This document shows, piece after piece, positions 22,711 through 33,242 of a DNA stretch of 64,000 nucleotides. Source of the stretch: Monomorium pharaonis (lineage: Eukaryota; Arthropoda; Insecta; Hymenoptera; Formicidae); NCBI RefSeq assembly GCF_013373865.1, contig NC_050472.1, positions 17,081,636-17,145,635 on the forward strand, given 5' to 3'. The notes under the pieces are model-generated. The model was not told the DNA's origin and searched no databases. It saw only the letters and a list, made by a program, of their open reading frames with translations. Position 1 is the stretch's first letter. Each line of letters starts with the position of its first letter. The translations under genes and the position numbers were made by a program.

Positions 22711-25700
22711 GAGAGGGAAACAGGGAAGAAGAGAGGGTGGGGAGGGTGTAGGGAGGAAGGGGAAGCTGGAAGGGAGGAGACAGGGAAAGAGGAGGGGGAG
22801 AGGAGCGCAAAAGTCAAAGAGAAGAAGAATCGGAGAAGAAGAGAGAGGAAAAGAAGTGGGGACAGGAGGAATAATAATATTTTAAAACGTAGCAGGGCTG
22901 GTGGGGAAAGACAAGGAATTCTGGAGGGAATTAGGGAGTTGGGATGTTATGGTGCTGTTAGAGACGTGGGTGGAAGAGAGAGGATGGAAAGGAGTGAAAG
23001 AAAGATTACCGAGAGGTTACACATGGAAGTGGCAACCGGCAAAGAGAAGGAATAAGAAGGGAAGAGCGATGGGGGGCATGATAATGGGGATTAGGAGAGA
23101 GCTAGTGGACGAAGTGGGGGAAGAAGAGAGAGGTGAAGAGGGGATAATTGTAGGAAGAATAAAAGAGGGTAAAGAAAGACAAAGGATAGTGAGAGTGTAT
23201 GTAAATGGAGATATAGAAGACAAATTAAATAACTTAAAAAGATGGATGGAGGAGAAGGATGATAGAATTAAAACAATAATAGGAGGAGATTTTAATGCAA
23301 GGACGGGAAGAGAGGGAAGAAGCAGAGAGATGTGGGGCAGGGAGGGGGAAGAGGAAAAGAGAGAGTCGAAAGACAGGAAGATAAACGGAGAGGGAAGAAA
23401 GCTGGTGGACTTTATAGAAGAAAGAGGATGGACAATCCTGAACGGAGGAGTGAACGGAGATGAGGAGGGAGAATGGACGTATACAGGAGGGAAAGGGGAG
23501 ACAGTAATAAACTATATATTGATGAGAGACGAAGAGAGGCACGAGGTGAGAAGGATGGAAGTTGGAGAGAAGATAGATTCGGATCACCACCCGGTAACGG
23601 TTTGGATAGAAGATGAAGACAGAGAAGACGGTCAGAGGAGGAGAGGAGTGAAGAGTAGAAGAGAGAGAAAGAATAGAGGTAAGTGGGACGAGGAAGGGAG
23701 AGAAGGGTTCAAAGAATGGAGAAAAAACATAGAAATTAATGAAAAAGAGTTGGTAGAGGAAATGGAGGACATGCAGTCAAGGGTAAGGAAAGTACTGGCG
23801 GAGATGGGAGAAAGGCAACAAGAGGGGGAGAGGTTGAGGAGAGGAGGATGGTGGGACGGAGAAATGCAGAGAAAAGAAGAGAGAGGTGAGAAGAGAGCTG
23901 AGAGAGTGGAGAAGGGGAAGGAGTGAGGCAGAAGAGTATAAGAAGAGAAAGAAAGATTACAAGGAGCTATGCGAGAGAAAAAAGAGAGAAGAAAACGAGA
24001 GATGGGAAAGAGCAGTGGAGGAAGCAAAGATGGAGGGGCAGGTGTGGGAGATAAATAACAGAGAAAGAAAAAGATGGAAGGGGATAAACGAAGGAATTGA
24101 GATAATTGAATGGGAGAAATATTTCAGGAATATATTAGAAGGAGTGGAGAGAAGAGTAGTGATGGGAAATAGTAGGAGAAGAGAGATTGAGGATGGGGAA
24201 GAGGAGTTGTCCAAGGAAGAGATAGAGAAGGTGTTAGAGAAGTTAAAAGACCGGAAGGCGATGGGGATCGATGGAATTCCGAACGAGGTGTGGAAGTATG
24301 GAGGAGGGAGAATAAAGAAGTGGGTGTGGAGAATCTGCGGGAGGATATGGAAGGGAGAGGGATGGCCGGAGGAATGGAAGGAAGGGATCATAACTCCAAT
24401 ATTAAAGAAGGGAAACGGGGAGAAGGTAGAGGAATATAGGGGGGTGACACTCATGCCATCGCTTTACAAAGTGTATACGTCGATTCTGACGGAGAGACTG
24501 AAGAAGGAAATAGAAAAGAAAGAGATATTTTCAGAAAGTCAGTTTGGATTTAGGAAAGGAAGAGGGACGATGGATGCGGTGTACGTGATAAACAGGCAGG
24601 TAAGTAAAAGTAAGGGAATGTTGGTAGCGCTATTTGTGGACCTGAAGGCAACGTTTGACTCGGTGAGGAGAGAGACGGTGATGAAGGCCTTGAGAGAGAG
24701 AGGGGTGAGAGAAGGATTGACGATTAGGATAGGTGAAGTGCTGACGGAAGTAAAAAGTAGAGTAAAGATAGGTAGCGAGGTAGGAGAAGGCTTCTAGACA
24801 GCGAGGGGGGTAAGACAGGGGTGCCCACTGAGTCCGACATTGTTTAACATGGTGCTGGCAGACCTGGAGGAGGAAATGGGAAAAGTGAAGTAAGGAGGAG
24901 TGAAGTTGAGGGAGCGCAGGATTTTCTCGCTATCATATGCGGACGATATGGTATTGATAGCGGAGACGGAGGACGAGATGAGAAGTATGATAGAAAGGCT
25001 GGAGAGATATTTGGACAAGAAGGGTCTGGAGGTAAACGTAGAGAAGACGAAGATTATGAAATTTAGAAGAGGAGGAGGCAGAAGAAGGAAGATGAATTGG
25101 AGATGGAAAGGAAAAAGAATTGAGGATGTAAAAGAATATAAATACCTAGGGTATATACTACAATCAAACGGAGGACAGGAATCACATATCAAGGATAGAG
25201 CGAGAAAAGCAGTGGCGGTGATGGGTCAAGTTTGGGGGATTGGGAAGAGAAGATATGAGAAGGATTGGGGAAGGAGAATTTGGATCTTTATAGATTAGTA
25301 TGGACGGTACTGGAGTATCCAGTGAGAAATAGTACATCGAATCGACATCGATTCGACATCGAAATGATGATTTCGATGTCGATTCGACGTCGAATTGATG
25401 TCGAATTCATTATCGTTTCTCGCTGGGTATGGAGTGGAGGTTTGGGGATGGAGGGAAAGGGAGAGTGTGGAAAGAATGCAAGAGAGGTTTCTAAGATGGA
25501 TACTGGGAGTAGAGAGTAGAACCCCGGGATATTTGGTGAGGGAAGAGTGGAAGAGAGAGAAATTGAGAATAAGAGCGGGGAGAAGGGCTTGGGGTTTTGA
25601 GAGGAGAGCAAGGGAGGGAGGAGGAGGAGTATGGGTGAGAGAATGCATGGTAGAGATGAGAGAGAGAGCAGAGAGGAGAAGGGAACTCTCGAAATGGGAG

Positions 25701-26195
25701 ATGGAAAGGAGAGAGTTCTTCGAAAAGAGAGAGAAGGATGTCGGGGAGATGGAAGGAGAGGCAGGAGAGGAATGGGAGGAAGTTGAGGAGACGGAGAGAA
25801 GACTACAAAGGGAGGAGAGAAGGGAGAGGATAAGAGATACGAGATATAATGTATGGTACAAGTGGATTAGAGAGGAGGACATACCAAAATATCTAAAGAG
25901 GGGATGGGGAGAAAGTAGGTGGAGAAGAGTGGCAAGGTTTAGACTGGGAAATGAAATACTGGAGAGTAGATATTGGGAGGAGAAAAGAGTTTGCAGGTTG
26001 TGCGGAGGGGAAAGAGAATCATGGGAGCATGTATGGGAAAGATGTAGACGGTGGGAGAATGGGGGAGAGGGAAGCTGGCAGGAGGCATACGGGAGGATCT
26101 TGGGGGGAGCGGGAGAGGGAGAGGGTTGGATGAGGGAGGTGGAGGAGGAGAGGAAGAGATTTGGGAGGAGGGAGGAGAGAGAGGATGGAAGGTGA
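22711..26195 (+). pseudogene. LINE ORF2 (endonuclease, reverse transcriptase, CCHC)
   Basis: The endonuclease starts near 22890 (NVAGLVGKDKEFW; VLLETWVEERGWKG; GGDFNARTG at about 23282; SDHHPVTVW at 23578). The RT follows: AMGIDGIPNEVWK (24259), GFRKGRGTMDAVYVIN (24545), the first catalytic block DLKATFDSV (24640), GVRQGCPLSPTLFN (24807) and YADDMVLIAET (24937). A C-terminal knuckle, CRLCGGERESWEHVWERC, sits at about 25992-26045. The frame is broken near 23917, by a TAG at 24795-24797, a TAA at 24891-24893, a frameshift near 25270 and a 109-bp insertion at 25319. The copy is dead. The intact target duplication suggests the insertion is not very old. Confidence 0.9.
25319..25427. mobile_element. 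109-bp miniature element inside LINE ORF2
   Basis: The ends CCAGTGAGAAAT and ATTTCTCGCTGGG are inverted, and the body is a near-palindrome of TCGAATCGACATCG-type repeats. It is flanked by TAT at 25316-25318 and 25428-25430. Removing the insert and one TAT joins LVWTVLEY directly to GVEVWGW, restoring the LINE reading frame, which proves it is an insertion. Superfamily not identified. Confidence 0.85.
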
Positions 26196-26504
26196 GAGAG
26201 GAGTGAATAGAAGGAACGAAAGTAAAGAATTGTAAACGGAAACGGAAGTCCATAGGCGTAAGGTTAGGTAGGATGCGGTGCGAGAGAGAGAGAGGTCACG
26301 TGGGTAGAATTAAGTAGGATAAGGTCAAAGGAGCGAGCGGAAAGAGAAGAGTGAGTTGAGGTAGAGCGTATAGGGAGGCGAGCGAGATGAGAGGCAGGGT
26401 GAGGAGCGGCGTACTGTAAAGGCGATATTTGTATAAAAAGGTGTAAAGGTTTGGGACCGTTCCTAGAAAAACGCCATTCAATTCCCAAGGGGAAGAATAA
26501 AGTT

Positions 26505-26534
26505 TATATCTATCTATCTATCTATCTATCTATC
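26505..26534. repeat. (TCTA)n tail of the LINE
   Basis: Tetranucleotide tail at the 3' end, used here instead of poly(A). Immediately followed by the right target duplication at 26535-26547. Confidence 0.9.
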
Positions 26535-26547
26535 TAATTCTCGACCG

Positions 26548-26650
26548 AAACAATTGCACGAAAACGACACGCAGAATTCATGGTTCCGCTCCTGGAATGA
26601 AATTCACGTGATGTCCCCAGAAAAAAGGACGAGTTAACGATCGATCGACT
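26548..26650 (+). pseudogene. hAT transposase pseudogene, 3' tail after the LINE
   Basis: Continuation of the hAT coding region interrupted at 21256 (SRPKQLHENDTQNSWFRSWN and onward). It resumes immediately after the right copy of the LINE target duplication and ends at a stop near 26635. Confidence 0.6.
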
Positions 26651-27690
26651 CTGTCGCATAAAAAGTCGAGTTAAATATTTGACTTCTGAGCTTTGAAAAA
26701 TACATAATTATTAAAAATGTGATTATTGAGATATATTTGTAATATCAGTTTGATGTAATATATGTCGGCTTCTGGATATTAAAAATATATGAAATTTTAA
26801 TGAGATACTTTTGTAAGCTTGAAAATTACTACAATAGTTTTATATCTTATAAAAACTTGAAATTATTCTTCAATGTTTGGCACTAATACTTAAACAATGT
26901 ATATAATTACCAAATTTATGTCTCTGCTTTTTGGCTTGCAATAATGCTGATATGTTTGAAGAAAATATTTTGTGGAGTAGCAGTATACTGTTTATTCGTG
27001 GAAAAAAGTCTACTACATATAAGAAACGGTCATACCTCCCTTATGGCAAATTCAGACAGAACATAATTCGAATGATGAAGCCAAATTTCTATTACTCTAT
27101 CGCGCAATGTCTGAATTTACCTTTAAAATTGTTGAAATAAACTGATCCAAATCTTCGAAAATATTTAATTTAATTGTAAATAAGTAATTAAAATTACACA
27201 AATGTAATTAAATTATACAAATGTGATTACATTATAATAGTGTAATTTAATTACTTTGAGTAACAATTACTTTGGACATCCATTACAAATGCTCAAAATA
27301 ATGAGTAATTAAATGGAACTTAATTCCAAATGCTGAAAACAATGGATAATTAAATGGATTTCAATTACAAATTGTAAAAGTAGTATGTAATTGAATGTGT
27401 AATTTGAAGGCAAAAATATTTGCTGCCACCCATCTCTGCTCGGCAGCCACTAAGGATTTGAGTAAAATTCAGGTAAGGCGGTCGGCTCTCGTGCGGAGTC
27501 GGACGAGGAATATCGTGTTTCGAGTTACTGGTAATTTTGAAGTCCGTTACCGTTATTGTTGTGTTTGTGTTTGGATGTCGAGAGTAGAGAATAGAGTCTT
27601 GTACCGCACGGGACGTCATACCGATCGGCCCCGATTAATTAATACGTCCCTCTCGGATTACGTTGGCCCCGACAGTCAAATTCAATTGTA
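26651..27690. other. AT-rich spacer with TAATTAAAT-type short repeats
   Basis: Probably the 3' flank of the hAT element followed by unclassified DNA. Between 27160 and 27410 there are many scattered GTAATTAAAT/AATTACA motifs, partly inverted, which look like a decayed miniature element. From 27410 a more GC-rich stretch with a donor-like CAG|GTAAGG near 27471 is visible, but I cannot assign a gene. Confidence 0.4.
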
Positions 27691-30170
27691 ACGTATCGCG
27701 TATGGCTACTGGGAGTAAGAGTACTTGGAATCATCTCGCGAAGAGAATCGTTGGCCTTCCGCCATTTACTGTAGCTTCGTAGTTTATACCTTTCTCGGAG
27801 ATATTTATCGTCTTGTTTGTAAAATTATAGAAAAGAAAACATTATTTTTGTTATATACAAATTCATCGTAGCCCGGATACCAGCCAAATCGTAGTTGTTT
27901 CCGTCTGTTAATCGGTATTTTAATTACTTGAAATATATTATTTACACGATTTCCATGGTTGTGTACTGATTTTGTTCTGCGACCTGTCCCGCTCCGAAAT
28001 CTCCACATACGACTTGTTTAAGAACCACGCCCCTCTACCGCCACGAGTCAAGAGCTACTGGCATTCGTAACGCTCCTTTGTTACCGAATTATTGTGTGGC
28101 GCGAAACTTCGCGCCTGACAGAAAATATATAATATTTCGTAAATATCGTATTCGCGAGTTACCGATATCTTTGAGAAAGCGTTACCAGTCAATATTAATA
28201 GTAGATATCGATTAATTGGGCGAAACCCCTTCGGACCTGGCGGTTTCCGAAAGGAAAATCGTCGCAATACTTACTGTAAATTTAAAAGATATATCGTAAT
28301 TTTAGACAAACAACACCCTCTCAATCCTATATAGAGTTCCTAAAAAGGAAAAATTTTATTAACGTAATACTGACCCTAATATCAAACCTGAAAGAAAAAT
28401 TTTTTTTTATTTTCACTTTATTATGATTATCATTATTATTAGCATTTTGATATTACTACTAATTTCATACTTACTCTAAATACCAAACATACATAAAGAA
28501 AAAAAAATTTTTTTCTTTTACATAAACATACATATATGACTTAACCTTATATATCTTAATAACCTCATTTCAATATTTTATCAATATCTTAATCACATTT
28601 TACATCACCTATCGATAGAATTTAAGTTAATAACAAGACAGCGATACAAAAGTAGCGTATAATGCGAATCCCAGAATTAAGGTATGAATGAAACCCGACG
28701 ACAAATCAGTCGCGTCAAATACTAGCTAAATCGTTAGCTCATTTTCCAAGATAAATCTCACAAAACTCGCTAAGGCGAGGAGATTGCGACCGACGAAAAC
28801 GTCGTTTATAAAAACGACGCGACCGACTCGCCGCGGATGTGTGAGAGCGAGCGCGAGGAAAACGATAAACCGATAGCGAACCGCGAGAGTCGGCCCGCGA
28901 GGCAGCGGACACCCGCAAACTTTCAAACTTGTCAATCGAAAGTTGTATTTACGGCAAAAATACGGCTGACCTTCGCGATCCGTTATTCCTACCACGCCTC
29001 CGACAGGCGTACCGAGCATGCACGAGTGAGGAAATCGGGCGTAGCCAACGAGAAGACTTGAGAAAGAGCTCTCGAGAGAGTCGATTCCGGACGTCTCGAG
29101 CAGTAGGGCGTGCAACACCGGTTTCCGGACGGACCTCCGTCATTAAGCGGAAATTTCGAGAAATCTTACGCGACAATCGTTGACGCGCTAACATCGTCGT
29201 GCAACCGTGAACGGGATTAGTATGGGCGTCAGAGCGATTACTCTTGAATCCCGCGTGTTCAATTTGCGAGTCCTTAGGACTTTTCCGGGCGCGAGACGCG
29301 ACGTGAAGTGCGCGCGAACGCGAACGCGGTGACCTCCGAGCGAGCCTACGACCACCGAGGTTTGTAACGAATCGCAACCTGATGACGAAACGCGAGTGAC
29401 CGAAGAAGTCGAACCGGGCGCATTGAGTAAACGAACGCAAGCGATCAACCGTGAATGTGTGAGTGAGTGTGTGAATGTGAATGCGCGATACCACGAGGTG
29501 TAACAAAAAGAGCAATTAATCGTTTTGTGCGGATTAAGTTAGCCTATATCAATGATTGCTAGAACATTCCGCACCATTCCGATCCAAATCCCTAGCGCGT
29601 GAAAAATTGATAATCAGACGCACGAGGGCAATGAAATCCCGAGTGGGCGAAACTACGCGACGACAAGCACACCCGGCCACCGGTCGACAAGCACCTTGGC
29701 GGTTACGAAGGTTAAACCGGCCTGGCGACCGTGAACAGCGAAAAGCAGAGAGCGCTAAAGCGAAGAGAGACGAGACCCCGACTAGGCGAGAGAGCGTTGA
29801 ACCGGCGACGGTAAGTGTCAATTAACTACGGCATACGCGGAAGAATTCTAAGATTTTGCGAAGAAAGATTCCGGAGAGATTGCGAGTCAACGAGGTCCGT
29901 CCGGCCACAACACCCGAGATATCCGTAATGAACGTCCCTATTAATCGTCGTAACCGATACCAGCTGCTTACGCTATTCCAACAATCATGAAACGATGATC
30001 TCAAGATTACTCAACTGCAGCAAAGAGCGAAATGACGAAAATTAGCGCCCAATACCAAGATTCAAATCGGACGATTGGCCTTAATTGGCCTTAACGCGAC
30101 GACAATTTGCCACCGTTGAGGCGAATCAGCCGAATATGCGAATCCTGGCGCTGATGGATTAACTAGGGTA
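27691..30170. other. Unexplained GC-rich block
   Basis: The base composition and CpG density change sharply, mainly from 28740 to 30000. Open frames exist on both strands but none gives a recognisable domain; they look like by-products of GC-rich DNA. A donor-like CGGCGACG|GTAAGTGTC lies near 29810, and AGCGCCCAAT near 30044 resembles a degraded primer-binding site. It may be the leader or LTR of a retroelement or a CpG-rich first exon of a host gene; I cannot decide. Confidence 0.35.
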
Positions 30171-30650
30171 GTTTTTTTGAAAACTTCAAACGGTGTAATT
30201 CAACGTTCTTTGCCGAAAATATGTATTCTGCCTATCGAGTAAACTAGGCGTATTTGCGTTCCGTATTGTTAAGATAATTTACCAAAAATTTTGTTTTGTT
30301 CTTTTTTTATTTATCTATTTAATATCTATGGAATTTAAGTCATTACTTGAAAGTGGCCGGAATGTTCAAGTCTGTTCTATCGACTCTCCGTTTCATTTAC
30401 CGCATCGATGTAGAAGTAGTTCTAAAATCGGCCACCGTCGCGTTGCGCTCGGCGCATGTATGTATGAGTGGGAGAAGATAAGTCAGTCAAAGTTGAGCGA
30501 TCCTCGAATCAAGGTCGATAAAGCATCAAATAAAGCAATTTTATTTCGAAACAAGGAAATATAGCTTACAGGCGTAGTTCATTACTCTACAACCATACGA
30601 TTTCCAACTTACTATTGCACCGGAAGTATACCACATAATACCTATAATAA
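30171..30650. other. Spacer with one weak open frame
   Basis: AT-rich. A 78-codon frame at 30328-30564 has no recognised domain. Nothing else seen. Confidence 0.4.
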
Positions 30651-30653
30651 CAG

Positions 30654-31149
30654 TCACACAAAAAAAAAGTGGTTGGTCCGGCGGACTAGACTAGTCAATC
30701 CTTATGTATTTCGACCCGCTGAATCCGAATCTAAAGTCAGAATTGCAAAGTTAGCTCGCATTTTCTAACCTCAAAAAAAATTTTTTTTAAATATTGGTCC
30801 GGTGGGCCAGACTAGTCAATCCTTATGTATTTTGACCCGCTGAATCCAAATCCAAGATCAGAATTGCTGAATTGGCTTATTTTTTCCTAACCTCAAAAAA
30901 AAATTTTTTTTAAACGTTGGTCCGGCGGACCAGACTAGTCTATCCTTATGTATTTTAACCCGCTGAATCCAAATCCAAAGTCAGAATTGCTGAATTAGCT
31001 TATTTTTTCCTAACCTCAAAAAAAATTTTTTTTAGGTTAAGAAATGCGAGCTAACTTTGCAATTCTGACCTTAGATTCGGATTCAGCGGGTCGAAATACA
31101 TAAGGATTGACTAGTCTAGTCCGCCGGACCAACCACTTTTTTTTTGTGT
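30654..31149. mobile_element. Miniature element of three direct units plus one inverted unit
   Basis: Three units start with TTGGTCCGG at 30673, 30794 and 30917 (periods 121 and 123 bp). Each has TATGTATTTYGACCCGCTGA and ends in an A-run/T-run pair. A fourth unit (about 31036-31126) is inverted. The outer ends form an inverted repeat, CACACAAAAAAAAAGTGGTT. The first and last units are most alike. No coding potential. Confidence 0.8.
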
Positions 31150-31582
31150 GCCTGTGTAATTATAAATAAATACGAAAAGGTCATATACCAATTGACGTCG
31201 AGCTTGCGGGTATTCGATCAGCAACGCCTTCAATTCATCAAAATATTTTATGGTTTGCAGTGGCATTGGTGGCAACAATGAGGTATCGTCGTTTTCAGTA
31301 ATTTTTCTTGATTATATTGTAACGGTTTACCTTTCCCGAACGCCTCAGATAGGCTCGCCGGGTACCAGGATTCGAGAGAAGGGGGGAAACCAACTTGCGC
31401 ACACCGATATTAAATTAACAAACTTTTATTATAAACCTTAGCCTATCTTGTACATTTCTTAGCCTACCTTATATATTACTTAGTCTACGGGGATATATAC
31501 AAGATATATAGCTTAGCCTAGTTACGTTAGCCGGACGGGAGCGCGCTAGTGCGCAGTACCTTAGAACGCGGTCGCGACGCGT

Positions 31583-33043
31583 GGTCGCCGGCGAGAACTG
31601 GCGGGCAAGGCGGCCAGGTGATCTGTCCCGTTGGCGGAAACAAGCATAGCCAAACGGGGAGCGGTGCACTTGCACACGGTTCAAATGAACACGGTGCATT
31701 TGGACACGGTGCTTTTGGACACGATATTTTGCGCACGGTCCAAATGGCCACGGTGCATTTGCACACTGTGTATTTGGACACAAAAGAAATTTTATTAAAA
31801 ATGTACACCAGTTATATGCACATGCAAAATTTGACCACCGGATATTTGCACACGAAAAAATGTCCACCGTTCACTTGGACACGTAAAAGTTGCATATCAT
31901 TCATTTGCACACCGCTCACTTGCACACCGTTCACTTGCTCATTATTTATTTGCACACCAAAAAATGTGCACCGATTATTTGCACACGGAAAGATGCGCAC
32001 CGATCATTTGCACACGGAAAGATGCGCACTGATCATTTGCACACGAAAAGATGCACACTGATCATTTGCACACGGAAAGATGCGCACTGATCATTTGCAC
32101 AACAAAAAATGCACACCGATCATTTGCACACCGTTCATTTGGACACAGTACTTTTGAACATCGTTTATTTGCACACCGTTCAATTGCACAACGTTTAATC
32201 AAACGCATATTAAATATTCATACATTATGGCTGCGTTTGCAATGTGTACATGGGTTAGCGACTTGGACGGGGTGGGTGCGGAAGGGGGGGCCAAAGGCCC
32301 CGCTTGCACCTTCCCGTGTGTGTGTGTGTGTGTGTGTGTCACACAATTGAATGGTGTGCAATTGGACGGTGTGCAACCGAGCGGTGTGCAAGTAAACGGT
32401 ACAAAAGCACCGTGTCCAAATGAACGGTGTGCATCTTTCCGTGTGCAAATGATCAGTGCGCATCTTTCCGTGTGCAAATGATCAGTGCGCATCTTTCCGT
32501 GTGCAAATGATCAGTGCGCATCTTTCCGTGTGCAAATTATCGGTGCGCATTTCTTGGTGTGCAAATGAGTGGTGGGCAAGTGAACGGTGTGCAAGTGAGC
32601 GGTGTGCAAATGAATGGTGTGCAACTTTTACGTGTCCAAGTGAACGGTGGTTATTTTTTCGTGTGCAAATATCCGATGGTCAAATTTTACGTGTGCATAT
32701 AAGTGGTGTACGTTTTTAATAAAATTTCTTTTGTGTCCAAATGCACCGTGGTCATTTGAACCGTGCGCAAGATATCGTGTACAAAAGCATCGTGTCCAAA
32801 TGCACTGTGTCCATTTGAACCGTGTCCAAGTGAGTGCCACCCAGCCGAACGCCGGCGAAAACCGGGCGGCAGGACGGCCAGGTGGCTTGCCCCGTCGGCG
32901 GAGACAAGGATAGCCGAATGCCGGCGAGAACCGGGTGGCAGGGCCTCCAGGTGGCCTGCTCTGTCGGCGTACACAAGGATAGTCGAATGCTGGCGAGAAC
33001 CGGGCGTCGGAGCGGCCTGGAGACCTGCTCAGTCGACAGGACG
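31583..33043. repeat. 69-70 bp tandem repeat in the LTR, split by a foldback element
   Basis: Units share GCCGGCGAGAACCGGG, GGCCAGGTGGCCTG and a final ACAAGGATAG. One unit lies left of the foldback element (31583-31655) and three lie right of it (starting near 32843, 32912 and 32982). Located in the transcribed or U3 part of the LTR. Confidence 0.75.
31655..32846. mobile_element. Foldback element 1 (GGACACGGT-type repeats)
   Basis: Arms at about 31655-32210 and 32341-32846 are inverted copies built from degenerate 15-24 bp units such as TTTGGACACGGTGCA and TTTGCACACGGAAAGATGCG. The termini are GCGGTGCACTTGCACACGGT and the reverse of GGGTGGCACTCACTTGGACA. The centre (32211-32340) holds TACATGGGTTAGCGACTTGG, a G-rich hairpin (GGGGCC-AAA-GGCCCC within GGTGC...GCACC) and a (GT)n run at 32319-32338. 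Long frames such as repeated HLHTERCA are produced by the tandem units and are not genes. Confidence 0.85.
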
Positions 33044-33080
33044 AGATTGGTGTCTACTGTCTGGTCTAGATCGCGCCCGG

Positions 33081-33090
33081 CTTATATACC
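33081..33090 (-). promoter_or_regulatory. TATA box of the LTR
   Basis: GGTATATAAG on the minus strand, followed after about 25-30 bases by an AGACCAGACAGTAG stretch that could be the transcription start. Confidence 0.5.
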
Positions 33091-33242
33091 CGCCGGGGCG
33101 ATTCCTACGCGCTCTTAGTTGCGTGGTGGTAATGGTTTCCCATGGGGGGAACTCTAGACTTTCGGGGAGGGCGTCCGTAGATGCCGAGTCCCGTAGTGAG
33201 GCGGATGGTCGGTCCGGGACTAATGATGAATCGTCACAATAT

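Larger units (their letters stand above)
21270..26534 (+). mobile_element. Full-length purine-rich LINE retrotransposon
   Basis: Bounded by a 13-bp perfect target duplication and ending in a (TCTA)n tail (about 26505-26534) after a polyadenylation-like AATAAA near 26496. It has a 5' leader of about 400 bp, ORF1 and ORF2 with an apurinic-type endonuclease, reverse transcriptase and a C-terminal CCHC motif. The sense strand is overwhelmingly purine from about 21290 to 26400. The clade is uncertain: the domain order excludes R2-type (no restriction-like endonuclease) and I see no RNase H. A second, truncated copy of the same family lies on the minus strand at 45778-46440. Confidence 0.9.
31318..33238 (-). 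mobile_element. Solo-LTR-like insertion, minus orientation
   Basis: Bounded by ATAT at 31314-31317 and 33239-33242; outer bases TGTAACGG and GTCACA. In minus orientation it starts TGTGACG, has a TATA box (GGTATATAAG, 33081-33090) about 180 bp in, and an AATAAA signal near 31424-31432 roughly 110 bp before the 3' end: the layout of U3-R-U5. No internal coding region, primer site or second LTR is present. It holds a 69-70 bp tandem repeat into which a foldback element has inserted. Confidence 0.75.

Noticed and set aside
21252..26253. Minus-strand Ser/Leu/Pro-rich frames across the LINE
   Set aside because: Shadow frames caused by the purine-rich sense strand of the LINE.
26931..27140. 70-codon open frame
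   Set aside because: Short, AT-rich, no domain and no splice or start context.
28726..29825. Long frames on both strands in the GC-rich block
   Set aside because: Arg/Ser-rich translations of CpG-rich DNA with no recognisable domain; listed only as an unexplained block.
31900..32200. Regularly spaced TTTGCACACGG repeats resembling a CRISPR array
   Set aside because: The spacers are themselves repetitive, the units are degenerate, the array is palindromic and the genome is eukaryotic.
31549..32913. Overlapping frames on both strands with HLHTERCALIICTRKDAH-type repeats
   Set aside because: They arise from tandem units of the foldback element; the repeats keep frames open on several strands at once.
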